A stretch of DNA of 64,000 nt from Pseudarthrobacter sp. NS4. Its GTDB lineage: Bacteria > Actinomycetota > Actinomycetes > Actinomycetales > Micrococcaceae. Numbering within the stretch: position 1 is the first letter of the stretch; each line of letters begins with the position of its first letter. The position numbers and the translations under genes were made by a program. Of this stretch, positions 19,285-31,957 are shown one piece after another. Below the pieces are notes generated by a model, which did not search any database, was not told where the DNA came from, and saw nothing but the letters and a program-made list of their open reading frames with translations. The stretch spans positions 1,116,001 through 1,180,000 of the forward strand of contig NZ_CP103288.1 of assembly GCF_024758005.1 (NCBI RefSeq), read 5' to 3'.

Positions 19285-19739
19285 CGGCCGCTCATCTCCT
19301 GCATGATGTGGGCGGCGCGGCTGAGGATGAGCCGGTCCTCCTCGCTTAGTCCGGCCACGCGCTGGGCGAGCCATGCGGTCCGCTGGTTGCGCGCTTCGGC
19401 CAGGACGTCCTTGCCGGCGTCGGTGATGTCCACCCGGACCTGGCGGCCGTCGTCAGGATGGGCGGACCTGGTGACGAACCCCTGGTCGGCGAGGGCATTC
19501 ACGATGCGGGTCATGGACGGGGCCTGCACATGCTCGCTTTCGGCGAGGGCACGGAGGGTGCTGGGGCCGTTGCCGTTCAGGAGGGCCAGGACGGTGTACT
19601 GCCCGGGAGTGATGACCTCCCCGGTTGCCTCAACGCGGAGCCGGCGGGAGGTGCGCATTACGGCAGTGCGGAGGTCGATGGCCAAGGTGTCGGGCGTGGT
19701 GGGGTTGGCCGTCTGGTTCTCTGCTTTGGTGGTGGTCAT
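19281..19739 (-). CDS. MarR family transcriptional regulator
   Basis: This 152-residue winged-helix regulator has 'ITPGQYTVLALLNGNGPSTL' at about residues 43-62 and the recognition helix and wing 'SMTRIVNALADQGFVTRSAH' followed by PDDGRQVRVDIT, the classical MarR wing. It forms dimers that leave DNA when a phenolic or hydrophobic ligand binds. ATG 19739 has AGGAGG 13 bp upstream. Two palindromes lie 31-56 bp before the start. It overlaps the exporter gene by 4 bp, so it controls itself and the exporter. Confidence 0.93.
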   Translation of the reverse strand: MTTTKAENQTANPTTPDTLAIDLRTAVMRTSRRLRVEATGEVITPGQYTVLALLNGNGPSTLRALAESEHVQAPSMTRIVNALADQGFVTRSAHPDDGRQVRVDITDAGKDVLAEARNQRTAWLAQRVAGLSEEDRLILSRAAHIMQEMSGR

Positions 19740-19769
19740 GGATACGGGTGCGCCTCCTGGCGGTAATAC

Positions 19770-19795
19770 TTAGCGGCGCTAATTAGTCCTGCTAA
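19770..19795. promoter_or_regulatory. tandem MarR operator palindromes
   Basis: Two abutting 13-bp palindromes: TTAGCGGCGCTAA (19770-19782, perfect 6-bp arms) and TTAGTCCTGCTAA (19783-19795, outer 4-bp arms). Both share TTAG-N5-CTAA. MarR dimers bind such sites. The location just upstream of marR suggests autorepression of the marR-exporter operon; the divergent 88-residue gene could also be affected. Confidence 0.65.
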
Positions 19796-19885
19796 CGATT
19801 ATGCTCCTGTCCCGGCGGGGCGGCAACCTGTCCTTGTTGTGCGATGTGCGCGAAACTGATGGTCCACAAACGAAAGCAGTTTCCC

Positions 19886-20152
19886 TTGATTACCCTCCAG
19901 CAAGACGCAGACGGCTTCATCCGGATGAACCGGCATTACCCCGCCAGTGTTCGCATCAAGATCGTGTTCACCGACGGCAGTTCCGCTGACTTCCCAGGCC
20001 GGGTGCTCAATGACGCCTACGACGCAGCCCTTGCAGATTTCCGGGCGAAGAACGACCTCGACGCCAAGGGATACGACCGGGCGCCCGCAGGCCGGACGAA
20101 CCCGGGCAACAGGATCGACTTCGTTCCCGTACATCCGGGAATGGGGGAGTAG
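19886..20152 (+). CDS. hypothetical 88-residue protein, copy 1 of a paralogous pair
   Basis: This protein, starting ITLQQDADGFIRMNRHYP after the initiator, is about 80% identical over its full 88 residues to the product of 46743-47009. Both copies start with TTG at the same codon and share the upstream string ACGAAAGCAG, so TTG 19886 is preferred over the in-frame ATG at 19844. Two or three beta strands, then a helix rich in acidic and basic residues, then a conserved tail IDFVPVHPGMGE are seen. I do not recognise a family. It is divergent from marR and lies just upstream of the rRNA operon. Confidence 0.8.
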   Translation: MITLQQDADGFIRMNRHYPASVRIKIVFTDGSSADFPGRVLNDAYDAALADFRAKNDLDAKGYDRAPAGRTNPGNRIDFVPVHPGMGE

Positions 20153-20277
20153 GCGGGCAGGCCCACCTGCTGTGCTGCAGGACACAAAGACCAATTACGA
20201 CGGCGGCAGTCGCCAATGTCGTCCGGCGGCCCGTTCTGCCCCGGAATTTGGGGGTTCCGGGCCTTCCGGGATGCGAT

Positions 20278-20306
20278 TTGCCGGGGGCCCGGAGTGGGTG
20301 TATTGT
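20278..20306 (+). promoter_or_regulatory. candidate rRNA operon promoter
   Basis: TTGCCG (20278-20283) and TATTGT (20301-20306) are separated by exactly 17 bp, about 400 bp upstream of mature 16S. This is a sensible sigma70-type promoter in the only long gene-free stretch before the rRNA genes. Additional promoters in the leader cannot be excluded. Confidence 0.5.
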
Positions 20307-20706
20307 TTTCTGAGTCGCCGCCGCTGATGCGGAAAAATAGCGGCCAAACCCCCGAAATCGAAACCAAAATCTGGTGGCTCTTTAGGGCGCTGGAAAGTGG
20401 TGGGGATGGTTTTCCTGCCGATGAGAATCCTGAGATATGGGTTTGCGTCGGGGTGGGGGATCGGGTAGGTTTGAGAGGTTGCTCCGGAGCGATCCTGAAC
20501 GTTGGTTTGGGTGGTGCCGGGTGTGTCTGTTGTTTGAGAACTCAATAGTGTGCCAAGTTTGTTGATACCGATTTGTTTTATGAATTGGTTGAATTGACTG
20601 GATCGTCCGCCCCTGTGGGTGGTCTGGTTTTTACAGCTGGTTTCAAATTTTGCAGTGTGGTGGCCGCGTTTTCCCGTGGTGCCATGTTGTGTCTGTTTTT
20701 GTTTTA
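20307..20706 (+). other. rRNA leader with 16S processing arm
   Basis: This transcribed leader holds no gene. TGTTTGAGAACTCAATAGTG (20530-20549) is a leader element that recurs as TGTTTGAGAACTACATAGTG in the 16S-23S spacer, as expected for antitermination or processing signals. TTTGTTGATA (20558-20567) is complementary to TATCAACAAA (22346-22355) downstream of 16S and can close the 16S precursor stem for RNase III cleavage. Confidence 0.6.
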
Positions 20707-25870
<5,164 letters not shown>

Positions 25871-25926
25871 CACACCACCCCGCAAACGATCCTTCAAAAG
25901 CGTTTGCACCACGGGGTCGGTAAAAA

Positions 25927-25980
25927 GATAAACAAGACTGCTTGCGTCCACTATGTGGTTCCCAAACAACAAACCAAACC
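25927..25980 (+). other. 3' arm of the 23S processing stem
   Basis: The reverse complement of this stretch reads GTTTGGGAACCACATAGTGG followed by ACGCAAGCAG, closely matching 22576-22620 upstream of 23S. The two arms would pair to form the long 23S precursor stem cut by RNase III. Confidence 0.65.
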
Positions 25981-26081
25981 ACGGTTCGTTGCCACGGGAA
26001 CACAACTGAATAACAACACCACAATTGTTGTAACCACAAACTTCCCACACCACCCCCAAGGGGCCGGTGACGGGTCAAAGG

Positions 26082-26201
26082 GTTACGGCGGTCATAGCGT
26101 GGGGGAAACGCCCGGTCCCATTCCGAACCCGGAAGCTAAGACCCACAGCGCCGATGGTACTGCACCCGGGAGGGTGTGGGAGAGTAGGTCACCGCCGGAC
26201 A
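26082..26201 (+). rRNA. rrf: 5S ribosomal RNA
   Basis: This ~120-nt 5S rRNA runs from GTTACGGCGGTCATAGCG to GGTCACCGCCGGACAAC. The 5' and 3' ends pair (GGCGGT with ACCGCC). Internal CGAACCCGGAAGCTAAG is diagnostic. It follows 23S by about 210 bp. Ends may shift by a few bases. Confidence 0.96.
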
Positions 26202-26212
26202 ACCATTAGGTC

Positions 26213-26244
26213 GAGAGCCTCCAAACACACGTTTGGAGGCTCTC
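26213..26244 (+). terminator. rRNA operon terminator
   Basis: GAGAGCCTCCAAAC (26213-26226) and GTTTGGAGGCTCTC (26231-26244) form a perfect 14-bp stem with an ACAC loop, 11 bp after 5S. No T-run follows (CCACTTTAAC), as is usual in this group. Confidence 0.88.
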
Positions 26245-26420
26245 CCACTTTAACCACCACCACAACCCCCCACCCACACCCCGCCCGGAAAACCCCGGCC
26301 CCGCACCCACGACCGGTTAACACCCCGGACCCTCTGGCACATCCCGCCGGAAAAGCCACCACCCTCCCTCACAGCGGGTAACACCCAACGGCAACACCCG
26401 CCGTCGAACTCCTTCCCGAT
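26245..26420. other. gene-free strand-asymmetric (C/A-rich) stretch
   Basis: This spacer downstream of the rRNA terminator is strongly rich in C and A on the plus strand (for example CCACCACCACAACCCCCCAC) with few G or T. I see no gene, RNA or promoter in it. It leads into the repeat array at 26421. Confidence 0.5.
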
Positions 26421-26569
26421 GACAGAGCATCCCCCGGAGACGCAAGAGCTGGGAGAGCGCCACCCGGAAAACCGCAGGATCTGACAGAGCGTCCCCCGGA
26501 AAACCGCAGGAGGTGAAAGAGCGTCCCCAGGAGTGCTGCAGGAAGTGAGAGAGCGTCTGGAGGCCGCGG
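26421..26569. repeat. degenerate ~32-bp tandem repeats, about 4.7 units
   Basis: The units start at 26421 (30 bp), 26451, 26483 and 26515 (32 bp each), plus a partial one at 26547. The shared pattern is GARAGAGCGTCCCCCGGAAA followed by ACCGCAGGAgnt. The third unit best fits the consensus; the first and last are diverged. There is no spacer, so this is not a CRISPR array, and it has no coding potential. It lies between the rRNA terminator and the GNAT gene, ending 39 bp before its ATG. Confidence 0.75.
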
Positions 26570-26607
26570 CGGCGCGAGTAGACGGGCGTCCCTGATTAGG
26601 CTGGGGT

Positions 26608-27120
26608 ATGGATTATGTTCTTCGCCAGGCTGTCCCCGAGGATGCCGAGGCGCTGGTGCGGATGCATACGCTGGCTCACGAGGAGTGCTACACGCACCTG
26701 TTGTCCTCAGATTTCTTCCGTGCCCGCCGGGCCTCTGTTCACGAACGGGCGCAACGCCGTCGGGAGTTCCTTGCCGGCTCCGCCCCGCGGATCGTTTGCG
26801 AAGACACGAACGGCACCATTGTGGGATTTGCCGACGCAGGTCCAGGCCGCGATGATGACGGTCCGGTACCCCTGGAGTTGTACTCGATCTATACCTTGCG
26901 ACGGACGTACGGCACGGGGCTCGGCGCGGTGCTGCTGGCTGCCGCGGTGGGGGAGATGCCGGCTTACCTTTGGGTGCTGGAGGACAATCCGCGGGCGCAC
27001 GCCTTCTATCTTAAGAACGGGTTCAGGCCTGACGGGAGGTGCGCACTGCTGCCGCCGGAATGGGAGAACCTGCCCGAGATCCGGATGGTCCGGGCAGCCG
27101 GGCCTACTGGTTCCCTTTGA
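26608..27120 (+). CDS. GNAT family N-acetyltransferase
   Basis: This 170-residue acetyltransferase has the GNAT core: 'DYVLRQAVPEDAEALVRMH' at the start, 'GTIVGFADAG' and 'LELYSIYTLRRTYGTGLGAV' (strand 4 and the acetyl-CoA pyrophosphate loop R-x-x-G-x-G/A), and 'YLWVLEDNPRAHAFYLKNGF' (strand 5 and C-terminal helix). It likely acetylates a small-molecule amine; the substrate is unknown. It starts at ATG 26608. Confidence 0.92.
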   Translation: MDYVLRQAVPEDAEALVRMHTLAHEECYTHLLSSDFFRARRASVHERAQRRREFLAGSAPRIVCEDTNGTIVGFADAGPGRDDDGPVPLELYSIYTLRRTYGTGLGAVLLAAAVGEMPAYLWVLEDNPRAHAFYLKNGFRPDGRCALLPPEWENLPEIRMVRAAGPTGSL

Positions 27121-27185
27121 TCGTCCGCCAGCCGAACTCCTTGCGGGTCTGTCACTGGCTGGCCAAGGCTCGTAGGGTGGGAGCC

Positions 27186-27512
27186 ATGGCTGACACTTTT
27201 GCATCCCTGCTCGAAGCATTCAAGAACGTTGGCGTCTCCAGGGCCTACGGTTCCCCGGTCCAGCTCGGAGGGGAAGAAGTCATTCCCGTCGCGCTGGTGT
27301 CCTTTGGATTCGGAGGCGGCGGCGAGGCAGGGCAGGAGGGCGCCTCCGGCGGAGGGGGCGGCGGCATGGTTGTGCCGCTGGGGGTGTACCGGAAGGTGGG
27401 GGACCAGGTAGCGTTCCGCCCCAACACGGTGGTGGCGCTTGTGTGCGTGGTCCCGGTCATTGCAGTGCTGGGCGGCGCCGTGCGCAGGGCCATCCGTGCT
27501 GCCAAAGCGTAA
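27186..27512 (+). CDS. GerW/YtfJ family sporulation-type protein
   Basis: This 108-residue protein has the YtfJ/GerW pattern: an N-terminal helix, 'ASRAYGSPVQLGGEEVIPVA'-type core (VGVSRAYGSPV...), a glycine-rich segment 'GFGGGGEAGQEGASGGGGGG' (about residues 42-61) and a C-terminal hydrophobic helix. In Bacillus GerW proteins are spore proteins; in non-sporulating actinobacteria their role is unknown. ATG 27186 has GGGAG close upstream. The DinB gene follows 8 bp downstream, suggesting an operon. Confidence 0.82.
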   Translation: MADTFASLLEAFKNVGVSRAYGSPVQLGGEEVIPVALVSFGFGGGGEAGQEGASGGGGGGMVVPLGVYRKVGDQVAFRPNTVVALVCVVPVIAVLGGAVRRAIRAAKA

Positions 27513-27520
27513 GGGGGCAA

Positions 27521-28033
27521 ATGATGAAATCCAATGAGCTGCTGCTGGACGCCTTCGGCAGGATCCGGGAGACAGTGGAAGCAGTTCTTGAAGGGCTCGA
27601 CGACGGGTCCCTGGGCTGGCGGCCGGCGGGCACGGGGAACTCGATTGCGTGGTTGACCTGGCACCTGGCCCGGGTGGAAGACGCGCAGGTGGCGGATGCC
27701 GCGGGCCTGGAGCAGGTCTGGATCTCGCAGGACTTCGTGGGCCGCTTCGGCCTGCCGCTGTCCAGAACTGACACTGGCTACGGCCATTCAACTGACCAAG
27801 TGGACGCGGTGCAGGCGCCGGCAGAGCTGCTGATGGAGTACTACGGCGCGGTCCACCGCCAGACCATTGATTTTGTGCAGACCCTTGGCGGTGAGGATCT
27901 GGACCGTGTGGTGGACACCCGCTGGGACCCGCCGGTCACCCTCGGCGTACGCCTGGTAAGCACTATCGCGGACTGCCTCCAGCATGCAGGGCAGGCAGCC
28001 TACGCCAAGGGCTTGAACCAAGGCCAAAGGTAG
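27521..28033 (+). CDS. DinB-like (DUF664) putative mycothiol-dependent enzyme
   Basis: This 170-residue four-helix protein of the DinB/DUF664 group has conserved metal-ligand histidines in 'IAWLTWHLARVEDAQVADAA' and near the end in LQHAGQAAYAKGL. Actinobacterial members act with mycothiol or bacillithiol as thiol transferases or detoxifying enzymes; this activity is inferred. Two adjacent ATGs (27521, 27524) could start it, with GGGGG upstream. It lies 8 bp after the GerW-like gene. Confidence 0.87.
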   Translation: MMKSNELLLDAFGRIRETVEAVLEGLDDGSLGWRPAGTGNSIAWLTWHLARVEDAQVADAAGLEQVWISQDFVGRFGLPLSRTDTGYGHSTDQVDAVQAPAELLMEYYGAVHRQTIDFVQTLGGEDLDRVVDTRWDPPVTLGVRLVSTIADCLQHAGQAAYAKGLNQGQR

Positions 28034-28258
28034 TCAGAATCACCTATTTCCGTAGCCGCAATTCGGTTCCATAATGGCCCCATAAGCTTCGGGGACTTTC
28101 GCGACGATGACGGCTGGCGTAGTGCAGCAGAGTCCCAGGTGGCCAGCCCGGCCTATGGCGGAAAGGGCGGCCACGCGGCCCCGGACTAGCAATATTCCGG
28201 GAACGCAACGGGGGAGAGCATCGCCGCCGACGCGAACAATGCACAAAGGAATTTCATC

Positions 28259-28645
28259 ATGCTCAAGGATTCTGCGGTCATAGCTGTCCTGCCCGCGAAG
28301 GACATCAACAGGGCGAAGGAATTTTATCGGGACAAGCTCGGACTTGAATCTTCCGAGGCGATGGGGGAGGACAGCCTCCTGTACCGCTGCGGCAACGGAA
28401 CCAGTTTCCTGATCTACCAGACTGACAACGCAGGCTCGGCGAAGAACACCCAGTTGGGCTGGAATTCGGAGAACATCGAGCGCGACATGGAGGAACTGAG
28501 GAGCCGGGGTGTGGTATTCGAGGACTACGACATGCCCGGGCTGAAGACGGAGAACGGCCTTGCCACGGACGACTGGGGCAAGGCGGCATGGTTCCTGGAC
28601 AGCGAGGGCAACATCCTTAACCTCTCCCAGCGCACCCAGGGCTGA
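28259..28645 (+). CDS. VOC family protein (glyoxalase/bleomycin-resistance fold)
   Basis: This 128-residue vicinal-oxygen-chelate protein has the paired beta-alpha-beta modules: 'VIAVLPAKDINRAKEFYRDK' (N-terminal half) and 'WGKAAWFLDSEGNILNLSQR' (C-terminal half; the final metal-ligand Glu of glyoxalases aligns with the EGN segment). It may be a lyase, a dioxygenase or a binding protein; the sequence does not decide. It stands alone after a 225-bp gap in which I see no further gene. Confidence 0.9.
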   Translation: MLKDSAVIAVLPAKDINRAKEFYRDKLGLESSEAMGEDSLLYRCGNGTSFLIYQTDNAGSAKNTQLGWNSENIERDMEELRSRGVVFEDYDMPGLKTENGLATDDWGKAAWFLDSEGNILNLSQRTQG

Positions 28646-28672
28646 CCCCGGAAGGCAGCGCGGCGGGGACAA

Positions 28673-28712
28673 GATGCCGTGGAAACCCTTTTCGCAGGGT
28701 GTCCACGGCATC
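28673..28712. terminator. bidirectional terminator hairpin
   Basis: GATGCCGTGGA (28673-28683) pairs perfectly with TCCACGGCATC (28702-28712). An inner AACCC/GGGTG segment extends the stem around TTTTCGCA, and CCCCCTTTG follows. It lies between the convergent VOC and SnoaL-like genes. Confidence 0.8.
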
Positions 28713-28743
28713 CCCCTTTGTTGTTTCTTGGGCGCACAACCCG

Positions 28744-29178
28744 TCAATGCGAGGACAGCTCCCGCATCAGTCCGAGCTGAGCCAGGAACTCCATCTGGTC
28801 GAAGTAGAAGTGGTGAGAGGTGATCTCCCCACCCTCGACCCTGGCGATGTCGCAGCTCCTGACCCTGATCTCTTTCCCGGTGGGCGGCAGGTTTTCTCCG
28901 GTGGGCATCATGAGGGAACCGGTGTTGGTCCCGGTGACGATGCCCTCATCAATTGCCACATTTCCGGCTTCGTGCACGTTCACGGCCTCATACTTGACGT
29001 CCGGGAAAGCGTCCCAGAAGTGAAAAAGGTAGTTGACAATCGCGTCGCGCCCGGTCAGCTCGCCTTGATCAGGGGTAGAGGCCACTGCGTCAGCGGCGTA
29101 GCATCCGGCCAGCGTCTCTCTGTCTTTTTCGTTCATGGCCGTGGTGAGGCGATCCATGACTTCGCGTGCCTGTCCCAT
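28744..29178 (-). CDS. SnoaL-like/NTF2-fold protein
   Basis: This 144-residue NTF2-fold protein has the 'LTTAMNEKDRETLAGCYAAD' N-terminal helix, 'ELTGRDAIVNYLFHFWDAFP' in the centre and 'GGEITSHHFYFDQMEFLAQL' at the end, the standard layout of SnoaL-like ester cyclases and ketosteroid-isomerase relatives. ATG 29178 is preceded by GGAGGT at good spacing; 90 bp of open frame upstream has no homology. The role may be hydrolase, isomerase or ligand carrier. It is unlinked to obvious pathway genes. Confidence 0.88.
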   Translation of the reverse strand: MGQAREVMDRLTTAMNEKDRETLAGCYAADAVASTPDQGELTGRDAIVNYLFHFWDAFPDVKYEAVNVHEAGNVAIDEGIVTGTNTGSLMMPTGENLPPTGKEIRVRSCDIARVEGGEITSHHFYFDQMEFLAQLGLMRELSSH

Positions 29179-29447
29179 TGTGGACCTCCAATTTTTGGGC
29201 GGCCTCACGGAAGCGGAGGCCGCTTCGTGGATTGGCTTCGGCTGCTGCTGGAGCCACTTTAATTGCACGTCTGCGGCGGATGGCTGTCAACGAACCGGGC
29301 TACCCCTTTGGAACGGCAAGGCCGCAGCCGCGGAGCCCGTGGCCCGGCTGGCGGCGTAGAAAGGCCAGCGGCCCGCCCTCCTGGCTGGAGGACGGACCAC
29401 TGGCGTTTGGGTCATGCACCGGGAGTAGCCCGGCTTGAGGTGAGGCG

Positions 29448-30227
29448 TTAGCGGCGGGCGCGGCCGTCGTCGTCGAGCTCGATGTTTTCCTTGCGGACTT
29501 CCTCGTTGACGGTGTGCTCTTCGGTCACCGTCTCCTTGTCCAGGCGAACGCGTTCGACGGGGACAGTTTCCTTCTGCACCACGGGGCGTTCCTCGTGGAG
29601 GACCACTTCGTGTTCTTCCTCGCTGATGGCAGGCCCGTCCATGGCGTTGCCAATGTTCGCGTCCGTGATGGGCTCGCGCTCCAGGCGGACCTCTTCGCGC
29701 TGCACCGGGACGGTCTTGGTGACGTTCTCGGTGACCACGTACTTGCGCAGGCGCGCGCGGCCGGCCCGTTCCTTGCGGGTTCCCACGTGGAGCTGTTCTT
29801 CCGAGCGGGTCATCGCGTCGTCGGTGGTGGGGCCGGAAGTGTCGTGGCCAACCGTGCCGCGTCCGGTGGTTTCGTCGGTGTCCCGGCCGGTGCCGGCAAA
29901 GGCAGCGCCGCCGTTGAGCCCGTAGTAGGTGTAGAGCTCGTTTTCCTCTTCCGGCTCCAGGTGCCCGTCAGGGGCAACGCGGGGTGCGTCCTTGACCTTG
30001 TCCTTTGTGTGCGCAACCACGATGTTGTTGCCGTCCTGGGAAGCGGAGTCCAGCGGCGCGAAGGATTCGTGGGTCCCGAAAAGCCCTGTCTTGACCGTCA
30101 CCCAGGTGGGTTCGGAGGTCTGGTCATCGACGTAGATCTGTCCGATGGAGCCGATTTTGCTTCCGTCGGAACCTACGACGTGGCCGCCGGCGGTGGTGAG
30201 TGCAGAAAGGTTATCAGTGCTGATCAT
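29448..30227 (-). CDS. PRC-barrel plus DUF2382 (YsnF-type) stress protein
   Basis: This 259-residue protein has an N-terminal PRC-barrel (residues 1-~115, 'GSDGSKIGSIGQIYVDDQTS') and a C-terminal DUF2382 region of repeated charged strands ('ENVTKTVPVQREEVRLEREP', VVQKETVPVERVRLDKETV). DUF2382 occurs in general-stress proteins such as YsnF; the biochemical role is unknown. ATG 30227 has AAGGAG 12 bases upstream. A shorter relative (43307-43747) shares the first domain and the upstream leader but stops where DUF2382 begins. The expression signals are probably stress-responsive, which I infer from the family only. Confidence 0.9.
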   Translation of the reverse strand: MISTDNLSALTTAGGHVVGSDGSKIGSIGQIYVDDQTSEPTWVTVKTGLFGTHESFAPLDSASQDGNNIVVAHTKDKVKDAPRVAPDGHLEPEEENELYTYYGLNGGAAFAGTGRDTDETTGRGTVGHDTSGPTTDDAMTRSEEQLHVGTRKERAGRARLRKYVVTENVTKTVPVQREEVRLEREPITDANIGNAMDGPAISEEEHEVVLHEERPVVQKETVPVERVRLDKETVTEEHTVNEEVRKENIELDDDGRARR

Positions 30228-30281
30228 TGCTGTTCTCCTTCTCGTACTGCGGTTGGGGCCTGTGTGGTTTTGGTGCGGCGT

Positions 30282-30303
30282 GTCTCGGTTGCCTAACCGA
30301 GAC
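30282..30303. terminator. hairpin at the end of the 91-residue gene
   Basis: GTCTCGGTT (30282-30290) and AACCGAGAC (30295-30303) form a perfect 9-bp stem with a GCCT loop. It overlaps the stop codon of the 91-residue gene, so it could end or attenuate transcription between that gene and the PRC-barrel gene. Confidence 0.5.
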
Positions 30304-30568
30304 TGGGCTGGCTGGAGAGGATGTAGTCCAGGGCTGCCGGCCCTGTCACAGCAAGCCCGGGATATCGGCTGGAAGAGCCGCCTCGCCTGGTGTGTCCCAG
30401 TTGTTCCATGGCAGCACTGAGCGCACCGTCCGGGCCGGGCTGCTCCCTGTTCAGGAAGCACCAGCTGACGTACACCCCGTACAACTCGTCTTCGGGAAGT
30501 CCGGGCTGCCTGCCCGGCGCCGGGACGATGCATTCGGACAGGAACCGGGAGTAGTTCATAACACTCAT
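30293..30568 (-). CDS. hypothetical 91-residue protein
   Basis: This small protein has 'SRFLSECIVPAPGRQPGLPE' (about residues 7-26) followed by DELYGVYVSWCFLNREQPGPD, a pattern that resembles the winged-helix segment found near phage/plasmid primase C-termini. ATG 30568 has AAGGA about 8 bp upstream. It lies 65 bp upstream of the PRC-DUF2382 gene on the same strand. I do not know its function. Similar short proteins may exist in Arthrobacter, but this could not be checked. Confidence 0.6.
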   Translation of the reverse strand: MSVMNYSRFLSECIVPAPGRQPGLPEDELYGVYVSWCFLNREQPGPDGALSAAMEQLGHTRRGGSSSRYPGLAVTGPAALDYILSSQPSLG

Positions 30569-30611
30569 ATCTGTAGTCCTTCTGCCGGTGAAGCTCTACG
30601 AACAAGATCAC

Positions 30612-30632
30612 CCCCGGTGTATTGCACCGGGG
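30612..30632. repeat. GC-rich hairpin upstream of the 91-residue gene
   Basis: CCCCGGTG (30612-30619) pairs with CACCGGGG (30625-30632) across a 5-nt loop, 44 bp upstream of the ATG at 30568. It could be a 5' leader hairpin of the 91-residue gene, or, since it also lies 147 bp upstream in the reverse direction of the glycerophosphodiesterase gene's 3' end, a terminator of that gene. Confidence 0.45.
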
Positions 30633-30675
30633 CTACCGGTAGTTCGGGGCGGTGGCGGGGACGGATCGGCGGGGA

Positions 30676-30699
30676 TTGAAAAAGTTTTAAAGTTTTCAA
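30676..30699. promoter_or_regulatory. AT-rich imperfect palindrome
   Basis: A 24-bp sequence running from TTGAAAA to TTTTCAA around a TTTTAAA centre stands out as AT-rich in GC-rich DNA, upstream of the 91-residue gene. It could be an operator or an UP-like promoter element. Its regulator is unknown. Confidence 0.4.
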
Positions 30700-30778
30700 G
30701 CCCGGTTCGCGTAGACCAAGCGGAAAACCCGGCAGCGGCTTGGAAAAGCAGCTGCCGGGCCGGCATCAATGGGAAAAG

Positions 30779-31846
30779 TCAGCCCTTAACCTCGTAGGCC
30801 TTGGGCAGTTTCAGTCCGCGTTCCTCCATGAGGGTGCGCAGGCGGGTGGGGTAGTCAGTGATGATGCCGTCCACGCCCAGGTCCATCAGACGCTCCATGT
30901 CAGCGGTGGTGTTCACGGTCCAGGGGATGACGGGCAGGCCCAGTGCATGTGCTTCGGCGACCATTTCCGGGGTGACGGAGCGGAACGCGGGGGAAATGAC
31001 GTCGTACCCCTGGGCGGCTGCGGCCTTGGGAAGGGAACCGTCGTAGTCGTCGATGTCGATGCCGCCCAGGTTGGGGCTGGCGCCGGGCTGGCCAACGCCC
31101 ATCCAGGCGTCGCCGGAGGAAAGCGCCACCAGTGGCAGTTCCGGCGCGAGTTCCTTGGTGAGGTTCAGCGAGGACCAGTCGAAGGACTGCAGGGTGGTGC
31201 GGTCCGCCATGCCGGAGGCCTGGATTTCTGTCACTACGGTGCGGGTGAGGGACTCCATGCCGGCGCCGCCGATCTGGGTGCTCTCCACCTTGGTCTCCAC
31301 GTTGAAGCGGACCTTGGCGGCGTTGGTGTCGCGGACCAGCCAGTAGACGTCCTTGAGTTCGGCGATCCGGTTGCCCTCGATGACGTCCTGATCCGGGTAG
31401 CCGGGCAGTTGCGCGAAGCCGCAGTTGAGCGTCTTGATCTGCGCGAGGGACAGCTCGGCCACGCGGTCGCCCACGTACGGGAACTCAGGGTCGCCGGCGG
31501 TAGCGGGAGCGGTGTCCGCGCATTTGGCGGCCTGGATGGTGTCGTCGTGCCACACGATCACCTTGCCGTCCTCGGTCAGGTGGGTGTCCAGCTCCAGGGT
31601 GGTCACGCCCAGCGCCAGGGAGTTCGCGAACGCGGCCAGGGACTCCTCGGTCCATTCGCCACGGCCGCCCCGGTGTGATTGCAGGTCAAAGGAGCCGTTG
31701 CGTTCGTTCGTCTTGAGAGCGGATACGGCGGTTCCGGCAGCGTTCGACGACGGCGTGCCGGCTTCAGCGTCAGGGGCGGCGACGGCGGGGGTCGCCATGG
31801 CGGCGATCAGGGCGGCGGCTGCCGCGGCGGTCAGGACTGTGCGCAT
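30779..31846 (-). CDS. secreted glycerophosphodiester phosphodiesterase
   Basis: This 355-residue enzyme hydrolyses glycerophosphodiesters to glycerol-3-phosphate and an alcohol. A Sec signal peptide with an Ala-rich core and AVAAP cleavage site covers residues 1-~24. The GDPD TIM-barrel motifs are HRGG at the first strand, 'TTLELDTHLTEDGKVIVWHD' (metal Glu/Asp and catalytic His), NVETK in the middle and GIITDYP at the end. Export suggests scavenging of phosphate or glycerol from outside. It is divergent from the lipoprotein gene at 31958. Confidence 0.94.
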   Translation of the reverse strand: MRTVLTAAAAAALIAAMATPAVAAPDAEAGTPSSNAAGTAVSALKTNERNGSFDLQSHRGGRGEWTEESLAAFANSLALGVTTLELDTHLTEDGKVIVWHDDTIQAAKCADTAPATAGDPEFPYVGDRVAELSLAQIKTLNCGFAQLPGYPDQDVIEGNRIAELKDVYWLVRDTNAAKVRFNVETKVESTQIGGAGMESLTRTVVTEIQASGMADRTTLQSFDWSSLNLTKELAPELPLVALSSGDAWMGVGQPGASPNLGGIDIDDYDGSLPKAAAAQGYDVISPAFRSVTPEMVAEAHALGLPVIPWTVNTTADMERLMDLGVDGIITDYPTRLRTLMEERGLKLPKAYEVKG

Positions 31847-31957
31847 GGGTGGTTTCCTCCAGTGTTGACGGGGACCGGTTGATGGCGGTAGACCCCTCCA
31901 CGCTAGGGGCGGAAGATGGCAGGAGAGGTGCCGGAAGTTGGAGCGGAGGTTAACGCG

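Noticed and set aside
26421..26569. CRISPR array.
   Set aside because: The repeats are contiguous, degenerate and without spacers, and no cas gene is present.
29179..29447. Short plus-strand ORFs of 60-90 codons before the PRC-DUF2382 gene.
   Set aside because: They lack ribosome-binding sites and protein-like organisation. The 269-bp gap appears non-coding.
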